Source of the DNA: Clostridium_AF sediminicola
Lineage (GTDB): Bacteria; Bacillota; Clostridia; Clostridiales; Clostridiaceae
DNA length: 64,000 bases
Direction of reading: 5' to 3'
NCBI RefSeq assembly: GCF_050402865.1
Contig: NZ_BAABMF010000015.1
Location: forward strand, 1-64,000
The notes below the pieces were generated by a model. That model saw nothing but the letters and a program-made list of their open reading frames with translations, made no database searches and had not been told where the DNA came from. The position numbers and the translations under genes are program-made. Positions within the stretch are counted from its first letter, which is position 1; each line of letters starts with the position of its first letter. Below, piece by piece: positions 43,687 to 52,613 of this stretch.

Positions 43687-44247
43687 ATGGGTAAAAAAAA
43701 GAATTGTCAAATTCAAAACAAAAATATTGAGCCTTGTAGTGCAGTTTTGGGGAATACAGATCCTTTTATAATAAAAAATTGTTTGATTTATAATAATCAG
43801 AATAGATTATACTTGTTTTTAAGAACAACACCAGGAGAAAATTGTAGCAACGATGTATTATTGAATACAAATATTGAGATTTCTGCTTCAAATTTTTTAA
43901 TAGGATTATACTTGACAAAGATAGAAAAAAAACTTATAAAATATGATAAGAATTTAAAAATTCACTCAGATAGAAATATAAATAATTTTATACACAGAAT
44001 GATTCAAAGTAATAATAAGATAAAATTTAAGAGTAATACTTTCTTAAATGCTGTAGTTTCAAATGGAAATGCAATCCAGCCATTGATTAATTTTTCAATT
44101 CAAATTAGCAACTTAGCCTATGTAGTTGTACTTACTTTGTTTATTGTAGAGAAGAATCCAGCTTTATTTTATGGAAGTAATAATTTTGCTTTTAATAATA
44201 GAATAAATAGATTTTTAGCTTCGCAGAATATTTTTATTCAGTTTTAA
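43687..44247 (+). CDS. Hypothetical protein, no recognised family
   Basis: The 186-residue product has no signal peptide or strong membrane segment except a hydrophobic patch (SNLAYVVVLTLFIVEKN near 145). Asn and Ile are frequent; an N-terminal CSAVLGNTDPFIIKNCLIY and LYLFLRTTPGENCSNDVLL look like a folded beta region. The start codon has only AACAGGT upstream. It has its own terminator. I do not recognise the fold. Confidence 0.6.
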   Translation: MGKKKNCQIQNKNIEPCSAVLGNTDPFIIKNCLIYNNQNRLYLFLRTTPGENCSNDVLLNTNIEISASNFLIGLYLTKIEKKLIKYDKNLKIHSDRNINNFIHRMIQSNNKIKFKSNTFLNAVVSNGNAIQPLINFSIQISNLAYVVVLTLFIVEKNPALFYGSNNFAFNNRINRFLASQNIFIQF

Positions 44248-44263
44248 TAGAAGGATCTTTTTT

Positions 44264-44310
44264 AAAACATTTCTGAGAACTCAAATTAGAGTTCTCAGAA
44301 ATGTTTTTTA
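44264..44310 (+). terminator. Strong terminator after the hypothetical gene
   Basis: A perfect 19-bp stem (44264-44282 with 44289-44307), 6-nt loop, ending in a run of T's. Confidence 0.92.
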
Positions 44311-44470
44311 AGTTAATATTAAAAAATTAATCAAATTCTATAATAATATCAATATTATTATAGAAAAAGTTTTTTTTTATTTTAGAAAATAATGCTATAA
44401 TAAAACAAAAATAACTATGCTTTTAAATAACTATAATTTTATGAATACATATAGAAAGAGGATTTGATTA

Positions 44471-45589
44471 ATGATAAATGAATGGGAAGACTATTATAAA
44501 ATATTACAGGTTCATTTTATGGCGGAGCCAGAAATTATAAAAAGTGCATATATTAAATTATCAAAAAAATATCACCCAGATGTTAATAAATCTTATGGCG
44601 CTCAAAAAGCTATGCAAAAGATTAACGAAGCTTATGAAACCTTAAGCGACCCTAAAACACGAACTCAGTATTTAATTAAATGGATGAGTAAATACAATGC
44701 CTTAAATAGCACAAAAAAAAGTTGTAGCCAAATTCACCAACTGGATTTTGCTGCTGAACCTTGTAAAAGAGTATTATTGTCTTACTTAAGTTTTATATCT
44801 AAAGGAAATTATGATATGGCTTATGATTTGCTATCAGAAATAGATAAAAAAAGTGTATCTAAAAAAGTTTTTATTAAATGGCAGTCACTTGTAGCTGAAA
44901 TATATAAATTGAAAAGCTTTGAATGTAGACTTAAGAATATTTTTAAAGATGTAACTATTAACAACAATTCTTTTCAAATTGTTGTTGAACTACAGGCTGA
45001 AGTGATCGAAGAAAATCTTATTATGGGTAGGGTTGAAAAAGATTCATTCTCTAAAAGTCTTGTATTTGAAAACAATGAATGGAATATTTTTTTAGGCTAT
45101 ACCAATATAAAATCAATTATACAAAAGTTTAATAAACTGGCAAGTTTGAAAAAAATCAAAGATGATGATAATAAACCATTCAAAATGAAATCCCTCATAG
45201 AATGGAATAGTAGATTTCAAAGTAAAAATGAATTTATTAAAATATGTGAAAATGAACAATTAAGGCATAATAGATATGGGAATAAATTTTCTATAGTTCA
45301 ATGCTGTCTTTCAATAAATCAAAATGAATACAAGATCAAAAGGAATATTATTAATTATACAATAGAAATACTTAGTAATAATACTAGAAACCTAGATGTA
45401 ATTAGCAAGTGGAAAGAAAATGGAATTTTAATATTACTTCCTGAAACAGATGAAAGTTCTGCATATATAGTAGCTAATAAACTAAAACGTATATTGAAGG
45501 AAGAAATTAATGAGTACGATTTTGATTTTTTTGCAATCGAGCAAAAAAGCTTGTCTTTTCAAGAACTAATTAAAAAATTACCTAAATGA
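44471..45589 (+). CDS. DnaJ-domain protein fused to a degenerate GGDEF-like domain
   Basis: The 372-residue protein starts with a J domain (about 4-72; DYYKILQVHFMAEPEIIKSAY, HPD at 35-37, DPKTRTQYL). A middle part (about 95-225; FISKGNYDMAYDLLSE and NEWNIFLGYTNI) resembles an NTF2-like fold. The last 130 residues align to the GGDEF fold: FIKICENEQLRHNRYGNKFSIVQ, then VISKWKENGILILLPETDESSAY. The signature GGDEF loop reads KENGI at 315-319, so it cannot be a normal cyclase; it may bind nucleotide or a partner. The J domain should recruit Hsp70 (DnaK). It sits 29 bases before the transporter gene. Confidence 0.8.
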   Translation: MINEWEDYYKILQVHFMAEPEIIKSAYIKLSKKYHPDVNKSYGAQKAMQKINEAYETLSDPKTRTQYLIKWMSKYNALNSTKKSCSQIHQLDFAAEPCKRVLLSYLSFISKGNYDMAYDLLSEIDKKSVSKKVFIKWQSLVAEIYKLKSFECRLKNIFKDVTINNNSFQIVVELQAEVIEENLIMGRVEKDSFSKSLVFENNEWNIFLGYTNIKSIIQKFNKLASLKKIKDDDNKPFKMKSLIEWNSRFQSKNEFIKICENEQLRHNRYGNKFSIVQCCLSINQNEYKIKRNIINYTIEILSNNTRNLDVISKWKENGILILLPETDESSAYIVANKLKRILKEEINEYDFDFFAIEQKSLSFQELIKKLPK

Positions 45590-45618
45590 TAATAAATATT
45601 TGAAAAAGGAGAAATATT

Positions 45619-47739
45619 ATGGCAAAAGATAAAGGATTAAGAACCATAGAAGGTGTATATATTCCAACCTTATTAACTGTATTAGGTGTAATCTTATACC
45701 TTAGACTTGGGTGGATAGTTGGAAATTCGGGATTGATGGGAGCTTTGGCAATAATAGGAATTGCACATTTGATTACTATTGCCACGACTTTATCTATGTC
45801 ATCAATGCTTACAAATATTAAAATAGGTGCAGGAGGGGCATATTCGATTATATCTCAATCTTTGGGATTGGAAATGGGTGGAGCTATAGGAATTCCACTA
45901 TATTTTTCACAAGCTATTTCAGTAGCTTTTTATATTACTGGATTTACTGAATTGTGGGGAACTTTTTTTCCGAATCATTCTACTCTATTAATTGCATTTA
46001 TCGCATGGATTATTTTGGCAGGATTATCTATGTATAGTACTGAATTTGCTTTTAAAGTGCAATATTTTATATTTGCTATAGTTATAATTTCCTTGATTTC
46101 TTTTGTGTTTGGTAATGCTTCAAGTAACTCAAATTTACAATTGGTAGGTTCTTTTGGTGAAGCGAGCTTTTGGCAGACTTTTGCAATATTTTTTCCGGCA
46201 GTTACGGGTATACTTACAGGAGCAACTATGTCAGGTGAACTTCAAAATCCACGAAGCAGCATTATTAAAGGTACATTAGGAGCGGTAATAACAGGTCTTT
46301 TTATATACATATTGGTTGCCTATTTATTTGTTATAAAAGCGCCAATAAATGCTTTGTTAGATGATAGTATGATAATACTTAATTTGAGTTTTTCAAAAAC
46401 TGCTGTTGTTGCAGGAATAATGGGAGCAGTGTTATCTTCAGCCTTATCTACACTTGTAAGTGCACCAAGAACATTGTCAGCTATCGCAGAAAATAGAAGC
46501 ACACCTTTTTATAGTTTTTTTGCTAAAAAAACAAGTAAAGGAGAACCTAAAAATGCAATTGTTTTTTCATCCTTATTATCGTTAGTGGTACTTTTTTTTG
46601 GTAATTTAGATGGATTAGCAACTTTACTTACTTTATTTTTTCTAACTACATATGCAATGATTAACCTTGTTGTATTTATAGAAAAAATTCTTGGTATTGT
46701 AAGTTTTAGACCAAGTTTCTCAGTATCAATTATAGTTCCTATAATAGGATTTAGTGGTTGTTTATTTAGTATGCTTTTAATAAATAAATTTTTTACTGTA
46801 ATTACTATTCTGATAATGACAATAATATATTATAATTTAAAAAAGAGGAATATAAGCTCATCTTGGGGAGATGTTAGAGGTGGTATTTTTATGGCATTAG
46901 CAGAATGGGCAGCACAAAAATCCATGTCAATGCCATATCATCCAAAGCTTTGGAAGCCATCGTTAATTGCACCAGTAGAGTATCCAGAGGATTTTAAAAG
47001 AATTACAGATTTTATTAGAAGTTTAATATATGATTCTGGTAGATTATATTATTTAACAATAAATGAAAACAACGATAATATTAATTCTATTAATTTGAGA
47101 AATGAAGTTTTAAAGCCTTTGAGAGAAGAAAAACTTTTTGCTCAAGAAATTGTTATAAATGGAGGAGAATTTCATAAGGAATTACCAATTGTATTACAAA
47201 GTTTATCAAGTATATTCTTATCTCCAAATATTATTCTATTTACTTTAAGTTATGATAAAGAAAAACAAAAAAAGCTCGAAGAAATATTTAAAAGTAGAAA
47301 TTACACAAAAATGGGGTTGATGTGTCTGCATATTGACTCGAAATTTAGCTTTGGACAAAAAAGAAATATAAATTTGTGGCTTAGAGATAAGAGTCCTAAT
47401 AATAATTTAGCAGTTTTGAGTGCTATACAATTGAGTAAAAATTGGAATTCGAATTTAACATTATGTAGAATTGTTCAGGACCAATCTGAAATTGAGGAAG
47501 AACAGGAACATTTAAGTAAATTTATTGAAGATGGAAGACTACCTCTAAATACTAAGGTTATGGTTCTAAAGGGTGAATTTGATGAAGTTATTAAATCAAT
47601 TCATACTGATTTACATATAATGGGAATGCCTATATATGAAAATCATATTGAAATTGAGAATATGGTTAAAATAACTAATTTAGTATCTGCTAGTGTAGTT
47701 TTTGTTAGTGATTCTGGGTTAGAAAATGCTTTAGTTTAA
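45619..47739 (+). CDS. SLC12-type cation-chloride/amino acid cotransporter
   Basis: The 706-residue protein has an N-terminal transporter core (about 12 helices to about 410; GVYIPTLLTVLGVILYLRLGWIVGNSG and GAGGAYSIISQSLGLEMGGAIG). A hydrophilic C-terminal domain of about 270 residues follows (HPKLWKPSLIAPVEYPEDFKRI). That layout matches bacterial members of the SLC12/cation-chloride cotransporter group within the APC superfamily, which move Cl- or amino acids with cations. Substrate is not read from the sequence. AAAAAGGAG precedes the ATG. Confidence 0.85.
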   Translation: MAKDKGLRTIEGVYIPTLLTVLGVILYLRLGWIVGNSGLMGALAIIGIAHLITIATTLSMSSMLTNIKIGAGGAYSIISQSLGLEMGGAIGIPLYFSQAISVAFYITGFTELWGTFFPNHSTLLIAFIAWIILAGLSMYSTEFAFKVQYFIFAIVIISLISFVFGNASSNSNLQLVGSFGEASFWQTFAIFFPAVTGILTGATMSGELQNPRSSIIKGTLGAVITGLFIYILVAYLFVIKAPINALLDDSMIILNLSFSKTAVVAGIMGAVLSSALSTLVSAPRTLSAIAENRSTPFYSFFAKKTSKGEPKNAIVFSSLLSLVVLFFGNLDGLATLLTLFFLTTYAMINLVVFIEKILGIVSFRPSFSVSIIVPIIGFSGCLFSMLLINKFFTVITILIMTIIYYNLKKRNISSSWGDVRGGIFMALAEWAAQKSMSMPYHPKLWKPSLIAPVEYPEDFKRITDFIRSLIYDSGRLYYLTINENNDNINSINLRNEVLKPLREEKLFAQEIVINGGEFHKELPIVLQSLSSIFLSPNIILFTLSYDKEKQKKLEEIFKSRNYTKMGLMCLHIDSKFSFGQKRNINLWLRDKSPNNNLAVLSAIQLSKNWNSNLTLCRIVQDQSEIEEEQEHLSKFIEDGRLPLNTKVMVLKGEFDEVIKSIHTDLHIMGMPIYENHIEIENMVKITNLVSASVVFVSDSGLENALV

Positions 47740-47754
47740 GCTATTCATTGTTAT

Positions 47755-47785
47755 AAAAGCGTGCTCAATTTTGAGCACACTTTTT
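47755..47785 (+). terminator. Terminator of the SLC12-type gene (bidirectional)
   Basis: GTGCTCAA/TTGAGCAC stem extended by AAAAG/CTTTT, followed by TTTTT. It also faces the converging YczE-like gene. Confidence 0.85.
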
Positions 47786-47799
47786 AAAACAAAAGATTG

Positions 47800-48453
47800 T
47801 TATTTTTTTATACTAAAAAGCATTTTATATGTATCACTTAATGTTTCATGTTGGATTACTGTTGTATCAAACTTAAGTAACTTAAAGGTTGTCTGAACAC
47901 AAAAACCTATTGTTAAAGCTGATACTATTGTTCCAAGACCAACCATGCCGCCCAGTCTCCAGCCACAAAGTACTGCTAAAAGCTCAATTGATCCACGGCA
48001 AATACCGATAGGCAGTCTTGTTTTTCTTGTAAGTGCAATCATCAAACTGTCCCGTGGACCTGCCCCAAAGGCAGATCCGATGTAAAAGTATGAGGCAAAA
48101 GCAATTACAAACAATCCTAAATTTAACATTATAATGCCCCAGAAGAAATTGTTGGCCACTGGTAATATATTAAATACCAAAATTAAATCGAGAAATATTC
48201 CAATAAGAAACATATTTAAAATTGTACCAAGTCCTAATTTTTCTCCAAGTAATACAGTAATTATTACAATTAGTAAACCTGTTAAAATTGTAGCAGTTCC
48301 GATGCTTACTCCTACTGTTTTTGAAAATCCAACATGGAAAACTTCCCATGGTGCGTATCCAATATGTGCATTTAGTATAATGACGATTCCTAATGCATAA
48401 AGAAAAAGTCCAAAAATTAAGCGTAGTAGACGGAAATAATACTGTTTTATAAT
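47800..48453 (-). CDS. YczE/YitT-type membrane protein, non-standard start region
   Basis: The product has about six membrane segments and the YczE/YyaS pattern: GLFLYALGIVIILNAHIGYAPWEVFHVG, then SAFGAGPRDSLMIALTRKT near the middle. The start is doubtful. The frame is open up to a TTG at 48528, which has no ribosome-binding site. A strong site GAGGGGGGGG (48456-48465) is followed in frame by GTT-ATT-ATA, not ATG. ATT at 48453 is used here; ATA at 48450 is possible. An ATG at 48465-48467 is out of frame by one base because of the G8 tract. Function of the family is unknown (B. subtilis YczE affects surfactin production). Confidence 0.75.
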   Translation of the reverse strand: MIKQYYFRLLRLIFGLFLYALGIVIILNAHIGYAPWEVFHVGFSKTVGVSIGTATILTGLLIVIITVLLGEKLGLGTILNMFLIGIFLDLILVFNILPVANNFFWGIIMLNLGLFVIAFASYFYIGSAFGAGPRDSLMIALTRKTRLPIGICRGSIELLAVLCGWRLGGMVGLGTIVSALTIGFCVQTTFKLLKFDTTVIQHETLSDTYKMLFSIKK

Positions 48454-48455
48454 AA

Positions 48456-48463
48456 CCCCCCCC
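48456..48463 (-). repeat. G8 homopolymer at the YczE-like gene start
   Basis: Eight C's on the plus strand (G8 in the transcript) lie between an ATG and the YczE-like reading frame. One extra G would place that ATG in frame with the membrane protein. Such tracts are slippage-prone. Confidence 0.6.
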
Positions 48464-48815
48464 TCATATAATATATAAATAGTAGTTTTTCTGTATATTG
48501 TATGACTTAAAAACAAATGATAAGACAAGTGTATGACATACGTTGGTTAAAAGAAAAGCATAAGTAAAATCGGTGTATATACTGTATTTCCCTTTATTAT
48601 ACTCGTATTAATAGTTAAGTCAATAGAATATTGTTTGTCATACATTTTAAAATGCAGGTAAAAATTAATACGGAATATTATACCCACCACAGCTCACATC
48701 ACCTGTAATGTAGTAATATTATTTAGTATTATTAATACACAAAAAGTAAGTTAGACTGAATTACTTTTTGTAACATTACCATAGTGTGGTTAAAACACAA
48801 GAGAGGAGAAAAGTA

Positions 48816-48975
48816 ATGAAGAATTTTATTGAACTGAAAAATGTTAAGAAAACTTATTCTATGGGAGAAATATAGGTAAAAGCAGTAGATGACGTCTCAT
48901 TTTCAATAGATAAGGGTGAATTTGTTGTGGTTATAGGCGCCAGCGGTGCAGGGAAAACTACAATAATTAATCTTT
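48816..48975 (+). pseudogene. 5' remnant of an ABC transporter ATPase (LolD/MacB-type)
   Basis: After a good RBS the frame reads MKNFIELKNVKKTYSMGEI, then a TAG stop at 48873-48875, then VKAVDDVSFSIDKGEFVVVIGASGAGKTT with a full Walker A. The rest of the ATPase is missing; the sequence goes straight into permease-type sequence in another frame at 48976. Confidence 0.85.
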
Positions 48976-49296
48976 TTAGAAAGAGTAACATTTATTTGGA
49001 AAAGACTAAGTTTTACAAAAAAAGTTACCGCAAGAAATATATTTAGATATAAGCAGAGATTTTTTATGACTATAATAGGAATTGCCACATGCACTGGTTT
49101 AATGATAACAGGTTTTGGTATAAAATCAGGAATAGTGGGGGCTACAGATAGTCAATTTACCAATATATATAGATATGATATGAAATCAACATAAACGGTA
49201 AAATAATGATAGTTAAAATAGCTGCAATAACAGAGCATTATGTTCAACATTTTATTTATATGAGCTCACAGTATTATAAAAAGAGGACAGGTGATG
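48976..49296 (+). pseudogene. Fragments of an FtsX-type ABC permease
   Basis: From 48976 a different frame reads WKRLSFTKKVTARNIFRYKQ, then RFFMTIIGIATCTGLMITGF. These are characteristic of the FtsX/MacB permease segment 'ARNLFRYKKRFFMTVIGI'. It stops at 49192-49194. Further on (from 49206) AITEHYVQHFIYMSSQYYKK matches a later FtsX segment. A large internal deletion has fused the ATPase start to the permease. The pair probably encoded an antibiotic- or lipoprotein-exporting ABC system and is non-functional now. Confidence 0.8.
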
Positions 49297-49325
49297 ATAT
49301 TATATTTTTCTTTAATTGGATACTA

Positions 49326-49354
49326 TTTACATTGTTCAAATTAAATGGTATAAT
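49326..49354 (+). promoter_or_regulatory. Promoter of the molybdate/tungstate transport operon
   Basis: TTTACA at 49326-49331 and a perfect TATAAT at 49349-49354 are separated by 17 bases. The start of transcription should be near 49361. Confidence 0.8.
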
Positions 49355-49392
49355 GTTGTCGAAATAGAATCTGATTTTATTTTTTTTGATAT

Positions 49393-49416
49393 GGTTATAT
49401 TTTTAAAAACATAACG
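49393..49416 (+). promoter_or_regulatory. ModE-like operator upstream of modA
   Basis: GGTTATAT at 49393-49400 and ACATAACG at 49409-49416 form an interrupted inverted repeat with 8 bases between. The half-sites and spacing match the E. coli ModE box pattern (CGTTATAT-N8-ACATAACG). It lies between the start of transcription and the modA ribosome-binding site. A ModE-type gene is present at 52614-52940. Confidence 0.7.
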
Positions 49417-49436
49417 ATTTCTAGGAGGGATTCTTT

Positions 49437-50252
49437 ATGAAAAAATATAGAAAAAATATGTGTTATTTTTTTATATTAATGTTGTTAGTTGGTATTAGTG
49501 GATGTGGGACAAAGAGTGTGAATAATAAAGTTGAGGACAAGGTAGTTAATATAGACACAAAAGGAGAAGAACCAACTTTATTAGTATATTGTGGTGCAGG
49601 CTTAAAAAAACCAATGAATGAAATTGCAAATATTTTCGGAGATACTCATAAAGTCAAAGTAGAGTACATATTAGGAGGTTCAGCTCAACTACTTTCACAA
49701 ATAGAATTAAGCAAAAAAGGAGATATACTTATTGTGGGCTCTGAGGATTCATATAATGTAGCTATAGATAAAGGTTTAGTTTTGCCAAGCCAATTAGTAG
49801 CTTATCATATTCCCATAATTGGTGTTCCAAAAGGCAATCCTGCTAATATTAAAAGCTTAAAAGACATGACAAAACCAGGAATTAAAGTGATTTTAGGTGA
49901 TGAAAAGGCTAATGCCATTGGTAAGGCAGCGCAAAGAATAATAAAAAAATCTGGACTAGATAGCATAAATGATAATGTTGTAGCAAAAACTGCAACCGTT
50001 AATGAATTAGGAGTCCATTTAAAGATGAGTGACGCAGATGTTGCCATTATTACTAAAGACTTAGCAACGCAGATAGAAGAAATTGAAACAATTGAAATAC
50101 CTAAGGAAGTAAATTCTGTTGAAACTATTCCTATAGGAGCATTAAAGAATTCGAAAAATATAAATTTGGCAAATGAGTTTGTAACTTTTGTATCTTCAGC
50201 TGAAGGAAAATTAATATTCGAAAAATATGGATTTCCACCAGTATCAAATTAA
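49437..50252 (+). CDS. modA: Molybdate/tungstate ABC transporter substrate-binding lipoprotein
   Basis: The 271-residue protein has a lipoprotein signal (LLVGISGCGTKS, Cys about 23) and a ModA/WtpA-type mature part: LLVYCGAGLKKPMNEIANIFG at the start, then AQLLSQIELSKKGDILIVGS, and ending NEFVTFVSSAEGKLIFEKYGF. This family captures molybdate or tungstate. The sequence does not decide the metal. It starts a four-gene unit with a promoter and a ModE-like box; AGGAGGG precedes the ATG. Confidence 0.88.
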   Translation: MKKYRKNMCYFFILMLLVGISGCGTKSVNNKVEDKVVNIDTKGEEPTLLVYCGAGLKKPMNEIANIFGDTHKVKVEYILGGSAQLLSQIELSKKGDILIVGSEDSYNVAIDKGLVLPSQLVAYHIPIIGVPKGNPANIKSLKDMTKPGIKVILGDEKANAIGKAAQRIIKKSGLDSINDNVVAKTATVNELGVHLKMSDADVAIITKDLATQIEEIETIEIPKEVNSVETIPIGALKNSKNINLANEFVTFVSSAEGKLIFEKYGFPPVSN

Positions 50253-50269
50253 AGAAAGCAGCTGATTTT

Positions 50270-51067
50270 ATGAAAAAAAGAAAGATAGAAGTAGTATTCT
50301 TTTTCATAATTATAATGTTTTTAACTATTGTAACTTTATTTAGCTTTACTCCTATTGCATTGATTGTTTTAAGAGGATTGAAACACATGAAGACTGCTAT
50401 ACAAAATAAAGAAATCATTATGTCTATAAGCCTAAGCTTTAAAACATCTTTTTTTTCCACATTAATTTGTTGTTTTTTTTCAATACCTACAGCGTATGGG
50501 TTATCAAGATACAACTTTCCACTGAAAAGATGTATCTTATTATTAGTCTATTTACCCATGTCATTACCTCACATGGTGTCTGGGATTGCTTTGTTATTAT
50601 TTTTTTCTAACACTTTGTTTGGTGAACTATTATCCAAATATGGTTTGGATTTCGTTTTTTCAGTTAAAGGAATTGTAATAGCACAAGTTTTTGTTAATAT
50701 GCCATATATGATAAAAATGTTAAAAAACACTTTTGATGAAATGAATTTCAAAATGGAGTTTATTGCAAGAACACTTGGATGTAATATACTACAATCTTTT
50801 TATTATATAACATTGCCTTTATGCAAGAAAGGATTAATATCAACTATTGTGATTATTTGGTCAAGAGGCCTTGGAGAATTTGGTGCAGTACTTATGCTAG
50901 CTGGTGCAACGCGTTTTAAAACAGAAACAATGCCAATTGCTATATTTTTAAATATTTCTACAGGAGATTTAGATTTAGCAATTGCAACAGCAACAATTCT
51001 AATTATTATATCCATGATACCTTATGTATTGTTTGAAACAGTAGAAAAAAAATTAAAATTTAAATAA
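50270..51067 (+). CDS. modB: Molybdate/tungstate ABC transporter permease
   Basis: The 265-residue protein has six membrane segments and the ABC permease EAA region (MEFIARTLGCNILQSFYYITLPLCKKGLI). RGLGEFGAVLMLAGATRFKTETMPIAIF near 200 is characteristic of ModB/WtpB. It passes oxyanion from the lipoprotein. It starts 18 bases after modA; only a weak ribosome-binding site is present, so translation may be coupled. Confidence 0.88.
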   Translation: MKKRKIEVVFFFIIIMFLTIVTLFSFTPIALIVLRGLKHMKTAIQNKEIIMSISLSFKTSFFSTLICCFFSIPTAYGLSRYNFPLKRCILLLVYLPMSLPHMVSGIALLLFFSNTLFGELLSKYGLDFVFSVKGIVIAQVFVNMPYMIKMLKNTFDEMNFKMEFIARTLGCNILQSFYYITLPLCKKGLISTIVIIWSRGLGEFGAVLMLAGATRFKTETMPIAIFLNISTGDLDLAIATATILIIISMIPYVLFETVEKKLKFK

Positions 51068-51096
51068 TGGTTAAACCCAATAATGAGGTTATATAA

Positions 51097-51795
51097 ATGT
51101 TAAATATTAATAATTTATATTTACAATTAGGAGAATTTCAATTAAAAAATATTCATCTAGATATTAAGGATGAAGAATATTTTGTATTATTAGGCCCTAG
51201 TGGTGCCGGAAAGACTGTTATGCTAGAAATAATAGCGGGATTATATAAAAAAACAAAAGGACAAGTATTATTTAATAGTTCCGATTTATTAAAACTTCCC
51301 CCAGAAGAACGGGAAATTGGTTTTGTATATCAACGATATGAATTGTTTCCTCACATGACTGTAAAAGATAATATTATCTTTGGTATGAGAATTAAAAAGA
51401 TAAATAAAAAAATAATAGAAAGAGAATTAAGTAAACTAGTTCATCTGCTAGGAATAGAGCATCTATTAAAAAGATATCCTGTAAATTTGAGTGGGGGAGA
51501 GCAGCAAAGAGTTGCTTTGGCTAGAGCTTTGATTATATCACCTAAAATTCTGCTTTTAGATGAGCCTTTAAGTGCATTAGATCAGTTAAATAAAGAATCG
51601 CTAAAAAAAGAATTGAAAAAAATTCATAAAAATTTTAAAACCACAATAATTCATGTTACTCACGATTTAGATGAAGCCTTGTTTTTAGCAGATAAGATAG
51701 GAATCATGCTTAATGGTGAATTGCTACAAGTTAAGGAAAAAGATGAATTTCTTGAAAAACCAAAATCTTATTTACTTGATAAATTTGTTATATAA
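51097..51795 (+). CDS. modC: Molybdate/tungstate ABC transporter ATPase
   Basis: The 232-residue protein has Walker A (LGPSGAGKT near 35), the Q-loop FVYQRYELFPHMT, the signature LSGGEQQRVALARAL and Walker B LLLDEPLSALD, and the switch His (VTHDLDEAL). It lacks the C-terminal molbindin/TOBE domain of classical ModC, being only 232 residues. It energises ModB. It starts 29 bases after modB. Confidence 0.88.
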   Translation: MLNINNLYLQLGEFQLKNIHLDIKDEEYFVLLGPSGAGKTVMLEIIAGLYKKTKGQVLFNSSDLLKLPPEEREIGFVYQRYELFPHMTVKDNIIFGMRIKKINKKIIERELSKLVHLLGIEHLLKRYPVNLSGGEQQRVALARALIISPKILLLDEPLSALDQLNKESLKKELKKIHKNFKTTIIHVTHDLDEALFLADKIGIMLNGELLQVKEKDEFLEKPKSYLLDKFVI

Positions 51796-51811
51796 AAGAG
51801 GAGAGATATTA

Positions 51812-52540
51812 ATGGAATTTTATTTAGCATTAAAGGATAAATTTTATGATTTAGTTAAAAATAATAATTTAGAAAATGCAACTATTATGATTGAAACAAA
51901 ATCACTGAAACCTATTGAAGCTATTGGAACTACAGAAAGAACAGATTATCCTATACTAACTGGAAAAGAAGTTCTTATGAATGCTTATTTTGAAGGTTGT
52001 GTGGGTCAAGCTTTTACAAATGAACCAAGTAGTTTTAAAGGGACTATTAAGGATGTTATAAATTTAGAACTAAATAACAATAAAAATAGAGCCATATTTA
52101 TAGCAGTCTTAAATGCTACATTAAAATATTTAGGCTTAATAGAGAAAACAATTCATTGTAAAAATGAGTCTCCAGAAATATGTGCTGAAAAATATGCGAT
52201 GCATATAAAGGAGGCTTATGGTGATGTGAAAATAGGATTAGTTGGATTTCAACCAGCTATCTTGGATCGTCTAAGAAAAGATTTTGATATAAGGGCATTA
52301 GATTTAGATAAAAATAATATTGGAAAAGAAAAGTATAATGTTACTATTGAAGACGGAGAAAAAGATTTTAAGGATGTGTTGGATTGGGCTGATATTATAC
52401 TAGTTACAGGTAGTACTATTGTAAACGGTACTGTAACAAATTTTATGAATTTAAATAAGGATGTCATATTTTATGGTACTACAATAGCTGGTGTTGCATA
52501 TTTAGAGAAAATGAATAGATTGTGCTTTTGTGCAGAATAA
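51812..52540 (+). CDS. DUF364-type putative metal-binding protein
   Basis: The 242-residue protein resembles the DUF364 Rossmann-like family: TGKEVLMNAYFEGCVGQAFTNEP early, IGLVGFQPAILDRL near the middle and ADIILVTGSTIVNGTVTNFM towards the end. Family members are proposed to bind heavy metals or pterin-like ligands; the enzyme activity is not known. It is the fourth gene of the mod unit, 16 bases after modC with GAGGAG, so a role in Mo/W handling is likely (inference). An earlier in-frame start inside modC is not supported by a ribosome-binding site. Confidence 0.75.
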   Translation: MEFYLALKDKFYDLVKNNNLENATIMIETKSLKPIEAIGTTERTDYPILTGKEVLMNAYFEGCVGQAFTNEPSSFKGTIKDVINLELNNNKNRAIFIAVLNATLKYLGLIEKTIHCKNESPEICAEKYAMHIKEAYGDVKIGLVGFQPAILDRLRKDFDIRALDLDKNNIGKEKYNVTIEDGEKDFKDVLDWADIILVTGSTIVNGTVTNFMNLNKDVIFYGTTIAGVAYLEKMNRLCFCAE

Positions 52541-52565
52541 GGCATGTTCAAATAAGAAGGTGAAA

Positions 52566-52607
52566 ATACTGTAGATAAATTTGTGTTAAAAAATTTATCT
52601 ACAGTAT
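52566..52607 (-). terminator. Strong hairpin between the mod operon and modE-like gene
   Basis: A perfect 17-bp stem (52566-52582 with 52591-52607) and 8-nt loop. On the minus strand it is followed by TTTTC, so it ends the modE-like transcript and may also protect the mod operon end. Confidence 0.85.
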
Positions 52608-52613
52608 AAAAAA

